Origin: Monocercomonoides exilis
Taxonomy: Eukaryota > Preaxostyla > Oxymonadida > Polymastigidae
NCBI GenBank assembly: GCA_001643675.2
Contig: LSRY02000021.1
Coordinates: 620,001 to 684,000, forward strand
Length of the DNA: 64,000 nucleotides
Direction: 5' to 3'
The notes beneath the pieces are model-generated. The model did not search any database and had not been told where the DNA came from. It worked only from the letters and a program-made list of their open reading frames with translations. How positions within the stretch are numbered: the stretch's first letter is position 1; each line of letters begins with the position of its first letter. A program made the translations under genes and the position numbers. This document shows, piece by piece, positions 12,652-23,965 of this stretch.

Positions 12652-14338
12652 ATGGAAAAAGAAACACCAAAAAAAGATAACAGCGTTCAAAATTTAAGCA
12701 CTCCTTCTAAGTCCCAGAATACTCCACGAAAAAGAAAATCCAAAGTGGCCGAAAAAACACCTGCAAAAGAGATAAATGCTGAATTATCAACTCCAAAGAA
12801 ATCTGACAAGCATGAAGAAACACAAAATCATATTGAAGTTCAACAAGTTACACCACTGAAAACATCAGTCCAGAAGCAAGAATCTGAAAGTAAACCTTTG
12901 GTTACTGAGACACCAAAAAAAGTATCAGTTTCGATAACACCTGAAGCCAAAGTTAAAACACCACTCAAAACACCAAAGAGCTCAAAGTCAAACAAAACAT
13001 TGAAAACTCCAGAAAGCAAAAGAATGATAAATGAAGAAACCCCAAAAAAAGCTGAATCAACACCAAAAATCGAAAATGCAACACCAAAAAAAGAGCAAAA
13101 GAAAGTTTCAGACACTCCTTTAAAAACAGAAAGCAAACTTGCAAAACTTCTTGCAGATGCTGAAGCAAAACTTGATGACGAAGAAGAAGATGACGAATTT
13201 GTTCCTGAGGAACTCAGCGAAGAGGATGAAGATATTGACGAAGAGGACGAGGACATAGAAATTGAAGAAAACTTAGATGAAGTTGCAGATGAAAAAGTGG
13301 AAAGTGAAAATATTAATACATCGGCTGCGTCAAATGCGATGGATATTGAACCAACCAATTCTGCAAGTGTTTCAAATGAGGCTGAAGGTGGGAAAGGAAA
13401 AAAGAAACAAAAGAAAGACAAGACGCAAAAGAGCTTGAAAACTGAAGAGGGACAAGATTCAGAGAAAACGCCTGCTGAGAGTAATTCCGAGCAAAATCCG
13501 AAAAAACCAGATTATAAAATTATTATCTTTTGTAATATTCCAGAGTCATGGAACGATGCAACATTTAAACGCTTTGCACAATTATTTGGACCTGTAACGT
13601 TTGTATTTATTTATTATAAATTAAAAATATTTAAAGTTTTAAAACTTATTTTTTTTCCTTTTTTATTGACCTTGCTGAATTACTTCATATTAATTTTTCG
13701 AAATCCAAATATTGCACAATTTCTACGCTTCACATTCCAACTGCCTTTGTATTTACAGATCAGCGAAGTTAAGCGACAAGAAAGCCAAAGAAGGAGAAGT
13801 GAGATTCGAGAGCTATCACGGTGCTCTGAAGGCGCTTCTGTCTCAGGACCTCCTCAGCTCAAAAGGAATATACGCACGGCATGGACACGATATGGTATCT
13901 GAGAAAAACCAAATCGACAGCTTCTTTAAAAAGCATAACGGAGGAGCTAAAAATGCTGCGACAGAAGAAACAGAAAAAGACTTGAAAGAGAAGCGCGAAG
14001 CAAAAGCCGAAAAGAGAAGAGCGAAAAAAGAAAAACATCTTCAAAAAATGAGAGAAGCAGAGAATTTGCCAGGTGGAGCGAAGCTTTTCATCACAGGCCT
14101 TCCGAAAGCCAGCAATCCTGGTTCGCTTAGAAAGACATTGGAAGGGTGCAATCCAGTTAACATCCGGAAAAACGTGAAGAACGAAGAAGGCAAAAACAAA
14201 GAAGAGGTAGTTGTTGTGTTCTCCTCAATGGAAGATGCCAAAAAAGCACAAAGCGTTTTGTTGGATGGGCCACTTAAGGAAGAGATAAAAATGGAATTGA
14301 TCAAGAATGAGGCAAATGAAAAGAAGGAAAGCAATTAA
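12652..14338 (+). CDS. Nucleolin-like protein: TPKK-rich and acidic N-terminus plus two RRMs
   Basis: Exons are 12652-13598 and 13759-14338. Intron 13599-13758 starts gtttgt and ends tttacag. The product is 508 residues. Residues 1-~180 are rich in Ser/Thr-Pro-Lys motifs (TPKK, TPKSS), a pattern seen in nucleolar and chromatin-binding tails. A Glu/Asp-rich block follows at ~180-225, then a Lys-rich basic stretch. RRM1 (~288-365) is split by the intron: its RNP2 is IIIFCNIP and the RNP1-like strand after the splice is EGEVRFES. RRM2 (~423-495) carries LFITGLP as RNP2. Acidic/basic tail plus tandem RRMs is the nucleolin/Nsr1 architecture, so a role in pre-rRNA handling is inferred. There is no GAR tail. 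Another two-RRM nucleolar protein is possible. Confidence 0.8.
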
Positions 14339-14983
14339 AATGAATGCTGTGCATTGAAGTGCTAAAGTACTAGCTTGTGAAAATGGTTGCATGTAACGAA
14401 AATATTTAATAGTTTCAAGGTGAATTCGGAACATACGATAAAGAATGATCAAACAAAGCATTCTTCAACAAAGGAAATGATGAATCATTCAGCTTTTTAA
14501 AGAAAAAATTAAGTATTTAATCAAAATTTAATTATTGGACTTGAGAATCTTTGCAGAAATTATGACACAAGTTTATCTTGAAAGGTTTTGCTTGATATAA
14601 CAAGTGGCCGATGTTTGATATTTTTAGCTATGCATTTCAAATCAACATTTCAAACTATTTACAAAGAAAACATTCGTATTTAATGAAAATATAAATAAAA
14701 GAGATTGTTTTTCTCTATCAGCAAATGAAATTTTAAAAGAGTCAATATTTTTAAAGTGCAACAGTTAAATTTTCTTTGTCATTTTATTGAAATGTGCAAC
14801 GAAAAGGAGCAAGCAGTCAACATCAAAACGAATGAATAAGTCAACAACATACGAAATCAATTGAAATGATATTTGTTCGAATTTATTAATAAACTTAAAA
14901 AAAATACTCCATGCAATTCTAATTCAATTTATCTTTTGTTAAAAAAAAATGTTTCATTTCTTTTCTCTAATTTACACAGCAAA
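14339..14983. other. Convergent intergenic region (nucleolin-like / PDI)
   Basis: 645 bp of AT-rich sequence between two converging genes. I see no coding signal, repeat family or structured RNA in it. Confidence 0.55.
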
Positions 14984-17322
14984 TTATCCATATCTCCATG
15001 CCAGCCCTCTGTTCTGCTGTTCCACTTGCGGTTTCCTTTCCGCAGTCGCTGCCTCGTCCCATTCCTTGATTTGCTCTTTGTTTCCACCAAACTCCTCCAA
15101 AAACGCCAGCCAGTTCGGAATATTCCGCTTGTCGTCAAACTGGATCGGGTTCTGCTTGTCTCCTGCGGGGAAAAGCAGGAACGTGGGGTAGCCCTCAATC
15201 ACAAACTGCGGTGGGGGATCGTCTGTCGTTAAATCAATCGCACACAGAAGCACCGGCGGTCGCTGACGCAGGATCTGAGTGTAACGTGCTGACAGCGAGT
15301 CCGAGTCTGAGTCCTGCGCCTGGTCTTCGGCCGTTCTCTGAGTAAAATGCTGCCCCAGCTTTTCGAACTCGGGCTTCGCCTGCTTGCAGTGGCTGCACCA
15401 GTTCACGTGGAACATCACAAACACATCCTGTTCTGGCCCTCTTTTCCCTTCGCTGCCAAACACAATGTCGTTGAATGTGTCGCCTGTCAGCACAACAACA
15501 TGCATCTGCTCGCCATCTGATCGCACAGGTGGATTGACAATCGGCGCCTTTGTGGACCGGATCGTCGGCTCAAGCTGCCCTGCAAAGAATTCGCTGAGGA
15601 AGTGCAGCACATCTCCCACAGTGACATCCGCTGGTGGGGTTGTCCCTTGAGAATATACCTCAAACTGCTCCTCCTGCGCTTTCCGGTGCATTTCTCTCTG
15701 ATTGAACCCAGGGTCAACAGCTGCTCTTTCTTCTGCCAAGGCAGCTCTGACATTCATCCACTCTTTGTTGCCTTCTTCCAGGCAAAACCGCTCGCGCTCC
15801 TCGTTTTCTATAGCAACTGCTGGGAATGAATCTCCAGTTAGCGAAAGTGACGAGGCCAGGCGGAAGAACAGCGAAGAGTCCAACAAAGTGAACAGCGCTC
15901 TTCCGCGGAGTGACATCGCAAGCGGCAGCAACGACTTTCGGGTTAGTGGAGCTGACGAGTTGATTGGCCCAACATTTGAGCGGGATTGCTTAAAGACCTG
16001 CGTGTTGATGGGATATCTTGTGGGATCATTGGTATTTCCATTATTATTGTTACTGTTGCGTGCTCGCTCGCGCTGAATGGCTAGCTGCCGAAGATGCTGA
16101 CTAACTTCCTTATCTTGTTCTTTTTCTTCTGCATCGCCTCTTTTTTCTTCTTCTGTCTCTTCCCACGCTTCATCGTTCAGATCTGCAAAAACATACACCA
16201 CAGGGAGATCGCTCTTCGCGAAGTGATGCACATTTTTGACTGAAAGCTCTGCTAGCGGGGCAACCGAGCGTGTCTTGATCCATCCCTGAACGTGGTCAGA
16301 CACCCACTCAGGAGCATCCGGATGTGTTCGTGCTGATTTCCTGATGCGCGGGAAGTGCTCAACTGAGTGCTTGACAGTGGTTCGCCTTTGGCTGTGAAGG
16401 GAATGCTGGCTGTTGCGGTAGTTTGTGCGGGCAAATGCATCATCCTTAGAAATAAATGAAGATGGGTTTTCGGGAGGATAATCTTTTCTGTATAATACAA
16501 GCGAAGGACTTGTTGTTCGGTCGTTTGTAACTATTGCCAGAAACTTCATGTCTCCTTGCATCTTTTCAGCAACATCTTGATAGACTTCAAGCTCTATTTC
16601 GGAAAATTTTTGTATTTTCATCGGAAATTTTGAGATAAAATGTTTTTGAATCTCATTAAAATACAATATAAAAGCACGATCAAACCTTTAGAATCGTTAG
16701 CAGGAAATGTTCCAATAGCAACAAGATCATTGCTTTCAATAATTCCATCGGCTTCTTCTTCAGATGTTAAAAACTGGACCGCAGGTTGAAGGAATTCCTT
16801 CAGCCATGGAAGCATTGTATCGACTTTAGGAACCGATTCAAATTCCACTCTTTTTTTAGGGCTGTTGATAAATGAAATTTAAATCGAAAAGATCACAAAA
16901 ATAAACCACAAACGAAACATAAAAGAAAGTCGGATATCCAACAATGTCATTTGATTCGCAAAGTTCTTGGAAATTGTCACAATCAACTTCAACAAATGTT
17001 ATATTTTCATCCTTTAGTATTTCAGCGGTTTTTAAAAATTCTGGAAGCTGTAAAGAAACAATGATAAATATAATAAAAATCAAAAAATTTTACTAACAGA
17101 TTCTTTGCAGTGGGAACTAAATATCATATTAATAAATCTTTCGAAAATATATGAATGTTAGATTGCAAACCACCAAGATGTGGCAAATTTCACAAAGCAT
17201 GGACCAAGAGAAGTTATTTTTTCATAATCAGATTGCCGCTGGAGTTCAAAAACATTATCAGGTAGCACAGATGGAGATGCATATATGTGAAATGCAAAGA
17301 TTAAAATGGCAACACAATTCAT
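14984..17322 (-). CDS. Protein disulfide isomerase, five exons, two CSHC active sites
   Basis: Exons (minus) are 17322-17171, 17116-17098 (19 nt), 17047-16914, 16861-16686 and 16593-14984. Introns are 54, 50, 52 and 92 bp. The joined product is 696 residues, longer than the usual ~500. An N-terminal signal peptide (MNCVAILIFAFHIYAS) leads into thioredoxin domain a, whose SWCSHCK site has Cys51 and Cys54 and is assembled across intron 1. GYPTFFY, the cis-Pro region, follows. Domains b and b' are recognisable, with LKEFLQPAVQFL and FLSEFFAGQLEPTIRS near their boundaries, and a Ser/Asn-rich insertion lies within b'. Domain a' has NWCSHCK (Cys560, Cys563) and EGYPTFLLF. The protein oxidises and isomerises disulfides in the ER (family). 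Oddities: Ser replaces the usual Gly in both CGHC motifs, and the C-terminus (LAWRYG) is not a KDEL-type signal. It diverges from the BET gene across 193 bp. Confidence 0.93.
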
Positions 17323-17515
17323 ATGATCTTTCAATTGACATGAAAGTTTTTTACTTTTGACGTTATTTCAATAATACTTGTGGGACATTTTTTCTTTGTG
17401 AAAAAAGAAGTTTCACATGAATGATCGCATGGGTACTTCTAAAAATTCATTTGATACTGAAGGATCAATTTTTCGCCGAAACAGTTGCATTATTAAATTT
17501 TAGCAAATTCTTTTG
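17323..17515. promoter_or_regulatory. Short divergent promoter region (PDI / BET)
   Basis: 193 bp between divergent start codons. It is AT-rich and I recognise no specific motif. Confidence 0.45.
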
Positions 17516-19075
17516 ATGGCTGAATTGGAAAATGCAAGGTATATCGATTTTTATATAGATGCCATGCGTTTCAAATGATTTTTTATGTTTCTTTTTGAAA
17601 TGAAATATTTTGTGCTCGTTCTGTTTTTTGAATTTTTAAACATATTAATTGATTAACAGTGGTTTCCAGATGACGCCAGAATTTATAAAGAAAAGAAAAG
17701 AATATTTTCGACATTGCGTAGAAGTTTATACATGGATCGTTCGTGAAAAGTATAAAGATGTAATAGAAGAAAAAACTCGGAAGGTTTGAATGAAAACTTT
17801 GTTTTTGAGAATTTTAAATCATAACAAAAGGAAAAAGCTAAAGAACCTGTTACAGAAAATAAAGAAACTAAAAAGCCTCCCACACGTCACTCTCAACGTA
17901 TTGCAAGTTTGAATCAAGCAAAAGCAATCCAAGAAGAAAATCCAGAGCCAATTCTTCCCCAGCCACTTCCGAAATATTCTCAAACAATACAGAAAAGGCT
18001 TCGCTCTAAATTTGCATCAGGAGTTCCGGTTAATATGCGTTTTATAGCTCGTGCAATTAAGGAATTAATGATGCTTCCGGGGATTGAACCATTTTGTGAA
18101 CCTGTTGATCCAATTTTAGCAGGTGCTCCTGATTACTTTAAGGTTATTGAAGAACCCCGAGATTTAGGAACAATCAAAAAGAAAATAGAAGATGGTGGCT
18201 ACAACAGCTGCGATGAAGTGAAGGCTGATGTTCAGCTTGTGTGGAATAATTCGCGGAAATACAATCCTGAGCCGCATATTCTCTATTTGAAAGCAAACGA
18301 ATTTGAGGCTAGCTGGAAAGAAAAACTGGAACAGCTTCCGCAATTTGTGAAAGAAAACAGAACAAGTCCAACGGAGGAAGAACTGTCAACTCTTTCGTCT
18401 AAGGATATTTCATTTATTAAAGTTCAAGTCAGCAGCCAGATGAGGCGAGTGCGGAAGCATTCGAACAAGCAAAAAAAGCAACGAGAAGACGGAGCGTGGG
18501 ACGAGGCAGAGGAGGAAGACAGCGACGAGGACTATGGTCCGTCGAAGCAAAGGAAGTATTTATCTGGGATGTCGCGTGGATATGGAGGAAGCGGGAGAGG
18601 TGTGAGAGAAGAAGGAAGCGGTGGAAGTGGACGAAGCGGGGAAGGAGGAAAAGAAGTTTCGGGAAAAGGAATGAGAGAAGAAGGAAGGGAAGAGAGAGAT
18701 TACGATCTGACTCTGCCAGGAGACGAAGAAGAATTGTCTTTTGACGAAGTGAAAGCTATTCGCGATCAGATTGAGCAGTTGGATGAGGAAGAAGTGGGTG
18801 GCTTTCTGGACATCATTCAAGCCAACGAGCTGAACGACGATCCTGAAAGAGATTCTGAGAACATTGAAATTGATCTTGAGAAGATGAGTTCGTTTACACT
18901 TCACAAAATACAAAGATATCTGTCACAGGTTAATGCAAGCAAAGCTAACAGATTTAGAGCAGAGGACGATGGACTTGGTCATTTTGGTGTTAAGCGAAGA
19001 GATATAAATGAAGAATTAGAAATGGCTATGGATTTTGCGGAAGAAGAGGACGACAACGATCTGGCAGAATCATAA
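17516..19075 (+). CDS. BET-family protein with one bromodomain and a NET domain
   Basis: Exons are 17516-17538, 17660-17783 and 17831-19075. Intron 2 (47 bp) has a gtttga donor; intron 1 has gtatat and is less certain. The product is 463 residues. If exon 1 is wrong, translation could start at the ATG at 17670. The bromodomain spans ~118-220, with EPVDPILAGAPDYFKVIEEP in the ZA loop and NNSRKYNP supplying the acetyl-lysine-contacting Asn (~194). A basic/acidic and Gly/Ser/Arg-rich linker follows. Residues ~352-415 match a NET (extra-terminal) domain: LSFDEVKAIRDQIEQL, IDLEKMSSFTLHKIQRYL. One bromodomain plus NET resembles plant GTE proteins rather than two-bromodomain animal BETs. It is expected to bind acetylated histones and recruit transcription factors in the nucleus (family knowledge). 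Confidence 0.92.
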
Positions 19076-19267
19076 ATATGTTCTTTTGTTTATTCTGAAC
19101 TTTTAAGTTAACAATTAAAAAAAGAATTTTGAAAATATTTTTTAAGTCGTTATTTAAATTTCTAATTTTAAAATGAGAACTCAATGATGTTAGGAAAAAT
19201 AAAACACAACAAATGTCAGAAAAGATTAGTACGGTTCAGATCACAATTTCTTTGACTTTTTGGATAA

Positions 19268-21052
19268 ATGGCACAGCAAAAAGTTCAAACAGATTTGGAT
19301 AAGCTTCTCAAATCAAAAATATATTCTTCTTTTTTGGAAGAAAAATCGTCTTCATCTTCTCGCAGTAGTTCGCACTCATCAAGATCATCTCGCTCTGCTG
19401 GATGGGCAAGCGGAACTGGATATGGCTCAGGAAGTGGAACAGGAAGCTTCGCAGAAATAGATAAAAGGCAGGCTGAACTTCAAAAGGAAAGTGATCGCCA
19501 ATTTGAAGGATTAAATGCTCTTGTTGAATTTATTCAAACAATTCCACCATCAAAAAGAAAAGCCCTTGCAGAGGGTTTGGCTAAATCACAGCTTCCAAAA
19601 ATTCTGTGCACATTGCTTTCGGATGATTCATTTATGTCAATGTCACAAATGGCGCAGGTTTATTTTTCTGCATTTCAAATTATTGCGATGCTTAGCATCA
19701 ATGATGATTTGGCAAAAATAATATATCAACCAACTGCTTCAAGTACGCATACGATTTTCGAAAAATTTAAGCAAATGAAAGCTGCTGCTGATGTTTTTCT
19801 TGATCTTCACTCAACAACTTCAGGTGGAAGGGAAGGAGATGATGAAGAAAAACTAGCCTCTAAAGAAAATTCACTTTTACTAGCAGAGAAAATAAAAACT
19901 CTTTACGGTCATCTTGAAGAAGTGTATGAAGAACGATATAGCGAGGCTGCCCGTGGGCGAAGTCAAAGCAGTGCAGGTTCAGTAGAAGACCAATATCTTG
20001 AAAGGATGAGGCAGCTACAATTTGTGACAACATCTAACACGACATTGTTCCGTGGCAGACATGTATATGCAAACAAGTTAGTTGGTCAGACGATGATGCC
20101 AGACATGCGAAGAATAATGAATGAGCTGTCTTCACTTCATTCAACTCTGCCTCTTCAATGGGAATCTTCTGTTTTTGTGGTTGTTGACACTGCTTCATCG
20201 CAACTCGTTAAAGCAATGATTGTGGGTCCTCGAGATACTCCGTACGAGGCTGGTTTATTTGAATTTGATATGTTTGCTTGGTTTTTTCTCATTATCCTCT
20301 TCTTAATTGAACATTAATGAAATATTTTTTAATTCGTTGTGATTTTATTTTCTATTTATATTTTGCCAATAACTTCAACAGATTTTATCCTTCCAACTAT
20401 CCGCGAAGTCCTCCACTTGTGCAAATTGTGACTACTGGTGGTGGGACGGTTCGATTCAACCCGAATCTTTATTCAAACGGGAAAGTTTGCCTGTCTCTGC
20501 TTGGGACTTGGTCAGGTGATTCTGGCGAGTCGTGGAATCCAACGCATTCGACACTCATTCAGGTTCTGATCTCAATACAGGCATTGATCCTTGTCGATCA
20601 TCCATATTTCAATGAGCCTGGATATGAGAGTTCAATGGGAACTCCAGAGGGAGATAGGCAAAGCAAAATGTACAATACTGACGTTAGAAAGGTTTGGAAT
20701 AGTTTCTTATTCAATATTAATTGATGATCTATTCTTTAAATCTATTTTCAATGAATATTTTTTTTTTATTTCTGACATTTTAATTTTTTTAATTCAAAAT
20801 TTTTTATCTCACTGTTTTATCAAACAGAATTGTGTTAAGCTTGCGATGATTGATCAAATTGAGAAGGCCAAGGCAGGCAAAAGTGAATTCAGTGATGTGA
20901 TTATAACACACTTTGCTTTGCAGAAGGAAAGGGTGATGCGTGTTGTTGAGAGCTGGAAAAGAGACACTGGAATTGATGCTTCAGATATTGAGAAATTGCG
21001 AAATCTGCTGAACTCTCTCTCACTTCCCAGTTCTTCGTCGTCTTCTTCTTAA
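19268..21052 (+). CDS. BIRC6-type ubiquitin-conjugating enzyme (UBC domain), no BIR
   Basis: Exons are 19268-20271, 20382-20691 and 20828-21052. Introns have gtttgc and gtttgg donors and acag acceptors. The product is 512 residues. After a Ser-rich N-terminus and a helical, armadillo-like stretch (~85-190), the UBC domain starts at ~275 (RRIMNELSSLHSTLP). It carries FEFDIFYPSNYPRSPPLV across the first splice, VRFNPNLYSNGKVCLSLLGT with catalytic Cys371, and YFNEPGYE. The extended C-terminal helices (VKLAMIDQIEKAKAG, FALQKERVMRVVESW) are typical of the BRUCE/BIRC6 E2 subfamily and not of short E2s. BIRC6 proteins are thousands of residues long with a BIR domain; this one keeps only the E2 end and the flanking helices. 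It would transfer ubiquitin from E1 to substrates, possibly without a separate E3 (family trait, inferred here). Confidence 0.94.
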
Positions 21053-21498
21053 TTGTTAAAAATTAAATGTTAAGACGTCTTGTTGTCTTTCGAATTTTTA
21101 ATGTCGGGGCGGTGAAGGAATTGAAGGAAAAGTAATTTGGATTTTTTTTATTTTTTTATTTTTAAATTCGTGTTGCCAACACTTGGAATTTGCCTTTTAA
21201 TGATACATTGTTTGAACAAGAAAAATGTATTATTTTAATTTTTATTTTTCATTTGTTTAATAAAGAAATTAAATATATAAAAACAAAAATTTGTAATCGA
21301 ACTGAAAAAACACTCCTCCGCTTTAAAAAAGCGAAAAACATAAATGTTAAGGAAATTAAACATCCTCAAATATATATGCAACAATTTAATAATACAAAAA
21401 ACACTCAAATTTGCTCAACACAACAAAGGTGGAGCAAAATAAAACTATTTACAACAAAGTAATCGTTTCAAAATTTTCAAAAAAAAAAAACTTTAAAA
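21053..21498. other. Convergent intergenic region (E2 / cyclin)
   Basis: 446 bp, very AT-rich, with T-runs and A-runs near both gene ends that could mark polyadenylation. No coding signal seen. Confidence 0.5.
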
Positions 21499-22412
21499 TT
21501 AAACATTTGCTAAACTCGCAGATATCGAGACAATCTCTTTCATGATGGAGTAAGTGTTAAACCCATCAATATTGCACGAATAATCAATAGCTCGCAAAAA
21601 TGTTTGCTCAGAATCATTTATCAAAGCAAGCGATATTCCTATTGCTTTTGACCACCAAAGGTTTGTTGGATGAATGTCGCGATTCAATTTCACGGATAGG
21701 AGAATGCTTGTTAATACCAGCGTTCCTAGATGATCTAATTCCAGTGAAATAACTCTTTTTGAATGCTTGTTTCTTGTTTGCATTTCGAGAATAACATGAA
21801 ACAGATATATTGCGTGAATAATCTCAAAAAAAGAACATCTTGCATATTTCTGACAAAATGCTAAAAGATCATAGATTTGAGATGTCATAACGATAATTTC
21901 ATTTGAATCAACGGTTTGTGAACAAATTTCTTCATGAGATCCATAATCTTTAATTTTTTCATTCTCAATTAACTTGTTCGAAACTTGTTGAAGAAAATAT
22001 GAAACGATATGGATTGCTGTTTGTTTTAGTGTTAATACTAAAGGGAACATATCGCCACAGAAATTATAATCCGATATATTTGTTGTAAGAAAATCCAAAT
22101 CAAGCTTTTTACTGAAAGAAGTCTCATCCATTTTGCTTTCAGAACAGCATTCCCTTTTCGGTGTAAATTTTGGTGCAAAGTCCAGCGTCACTTCTATCGA
22201 ATTCATATCAAATGGAGAGCATAAAGAAGTTTCAACTTTTGAGCTTTTAGTTAAAACCTCGTTATAACTTCTCTTCAACATTATCGATAATATTTTCAGA
22301 TCATCAAAAGTTAAAAACGGAATGGCCATTTGAAGTTTTGAATTGCTCTGAATTATATACAAACAAAATCATAATAATAGAAAAAGTTGCAAACTCTCTC
22401 TTGACCTTTCAT
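21499..22412 (-). CDS. PHO80-like cyclin
   Basis: Exon 1 is the 18-nt 22412-22395 (MKGQER) and exon 2 is 22347-21499. The 47-bp intron has gtttgc and attcag ends and keeps the frame, which is why I prefer this start to the internal ATG at 22329. The product is 288 residues. Residues ~160-270 look like the cyclin box of the PHO80/cyclin-U group: SFFEIIHAIYLFHVILEM, LDHLGTLVLTSILLSVKLNR, and TNLWWSKAIGISLALINDSE ahead of FLRAIDYSCNI. That order of helices is diagnostic for the group. Such cyclins activate Pho85- or CDK5-like kinases in nutrient or cell-cycle control; the partner is not in the window. The N-terminal ~110 residues have no recognised domain. Confidence 0.8.
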
Positions 22413-22631
22413 GCAAAAAATTCTTTTTTAGAAAAAAATTTAAATAAATATAAAATTTTGTTTTAAAGATTTGAAAAAAGCGGTATTTTTTGGTTTTTTG
22501 AAATGAATGAAATAAAAAATAGTTAAATTTGAAAAAAGTTCGAAATCGTAACATCTCAAAATATTCGCTTGGATCCATTCAATCTCTTTGTTCATCCTTT
22601 TTCAATCATGAATGCCACCTGCATTTTCCTG

Positions 22632-22907
22632 ATTTGGGGGAAAATATGGACTTTCAAGCTTTTTATGCACAAAGCATGAAAAAATAGTTTCACTTATAAC
22701 ATTTTAAAACTTACCCAGATTTTAAAAACAATTTGATTTTCATATCTGTTGACAAACATCATTGATATAAAACATTAAGTTTTGTGACATTCCATGAATG
22801 TCAAAAAATAAACCCATTTTTTTCAAATATTTTTGTTTCAAAAAGTTCATCGAAAATGCATAATTTTTCAATGAAAATACCTGAAATTAAATATTTTGTC
22901 CCATTTG
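22632..22907. mobile_element. MITE-like element, family A, copy 1
   Basis: About 276 bp, sharing long blocks with 24801-25080 (for example catgaatgtcaaaaaat and gcataatttttcaatgaaaa). Its outer ends form a diverged inverted repeat: left atttgggggaaaatat, right end reversed aaatgggacaaaatat. There is no ORF. Small size, terminal inverted repeats and two copies in a non-coding region suggest a non-autonomous transposon. Confidence 0.6.
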
Positions 22908-23375
22908 AAGAACATCTTCTTTGTTATTTCCTTTTCCATATTCATGATCATTTGTTGATATTAAATCTGAAGGTTTGAAATTGGTTTCTTTTCTCGCGTT
23001 TTCCTTGAACAATTGTTCTTTTTTTCGTTGAAGCAAAAATGAAGAAACAAAATCATCAGTGAACTTTTCTTAAATTCCACAAGGAGGCGATGATCCTCTG
23101 ATATGAGATCAACCACTTTCCATTAAATTTATGCACCCCCTGTTCTGTATTTTTTATTTCATATTTATGATAGACGATTATATGTTCAAGACCTCTATCA
23201 TTCAAGGACATATTCACACCGCACTCATTGCTGTAAATCATTGTTTCTTTGTGAATATTGTCTTAAAAAATGAGAATCAGAGTCACGTTTTTATGTAAAA
23301 AATTTTTGAAAACAAAACATTTAACTATTTCATCATTTTCTTATCTTTCACCTTCACGAAAATCATATTCATATT

Positions 23376-23614
23376 GGTGATTCTATTTGAAAAGTCACAA
23401 ATGTTTAATTTGCTAATAAATCTCAAATTTCATATTTTACTCAAATTTCTGTTTCAGCTAACAAATCTCCTCAAGAATGTTTGAAATAGCATTATCACGA
23501 AATAGATTCCATTTTAGTGAAGTTTGATATTAGCTAACAAAATATTTTGGAAAAATATGAAATTTCAGATTTTATTGAAAAATAAACATTTGTGACTTTT
23601 CAAAAAGAATCACC
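23376..23614. mobile_element. Palindromic element, family B (MITE-like hairpin)
   Basis: The ~70-bp left arm starts ggtgattctatttgaaaag, and the right arm ends cttttcaaaaagaatcacc, its near-exact reverse complement. The arms also match further in (aaatttcatatttt against aaaatatgaaattt), with a ~100-bp centre. Short flanking atat on both sides could be a target duplication, but AT richness makes that weak. Confidence 0.65.
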
Positions 23615-23965
23615 CATATCTTCTTTTCCCCATTGTTGTTTTTTTCTCTCTTTAAATCTCCTCATTAATTTCTTCAACACATCCTTCTTTTCAAGATACA
23701 AACGTCACTCTTTTCATAAGAATACTAATAAAAAGCTTCAACAACATAATGCAAATAACTGTCAATGGTTATGTCTGCTCCAGTCATATATGAGTACTGA
23801 ACAATTCGATTTTCGAAATCAAAAGCGGAAAAGAAAAAAGAAAATTAAATTAATTTTTACATGATAAAAATTTAAAGATATAAACTTGAAGTGTGAAATA
23901 AATCATTTTTTATCTGTATATCCCTTGATTCATTTGTCTCATAAACGGTGGTTTATTTCATGAGA

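Noticed and set aside
15384..16076. + strand frames of 75-124 codons within the PDI gene
   Set aside because: They are antisense to a well-supported exon and have no domain of their own.
22369..22578. Short minus-strand frame starting MDPSEYFEML upstream of the cyclin
   Set aside because: No splice with the usual donor joins it to the cyclin in frame, whereas the tiny MKGQER exon with a 47-bp intron does.
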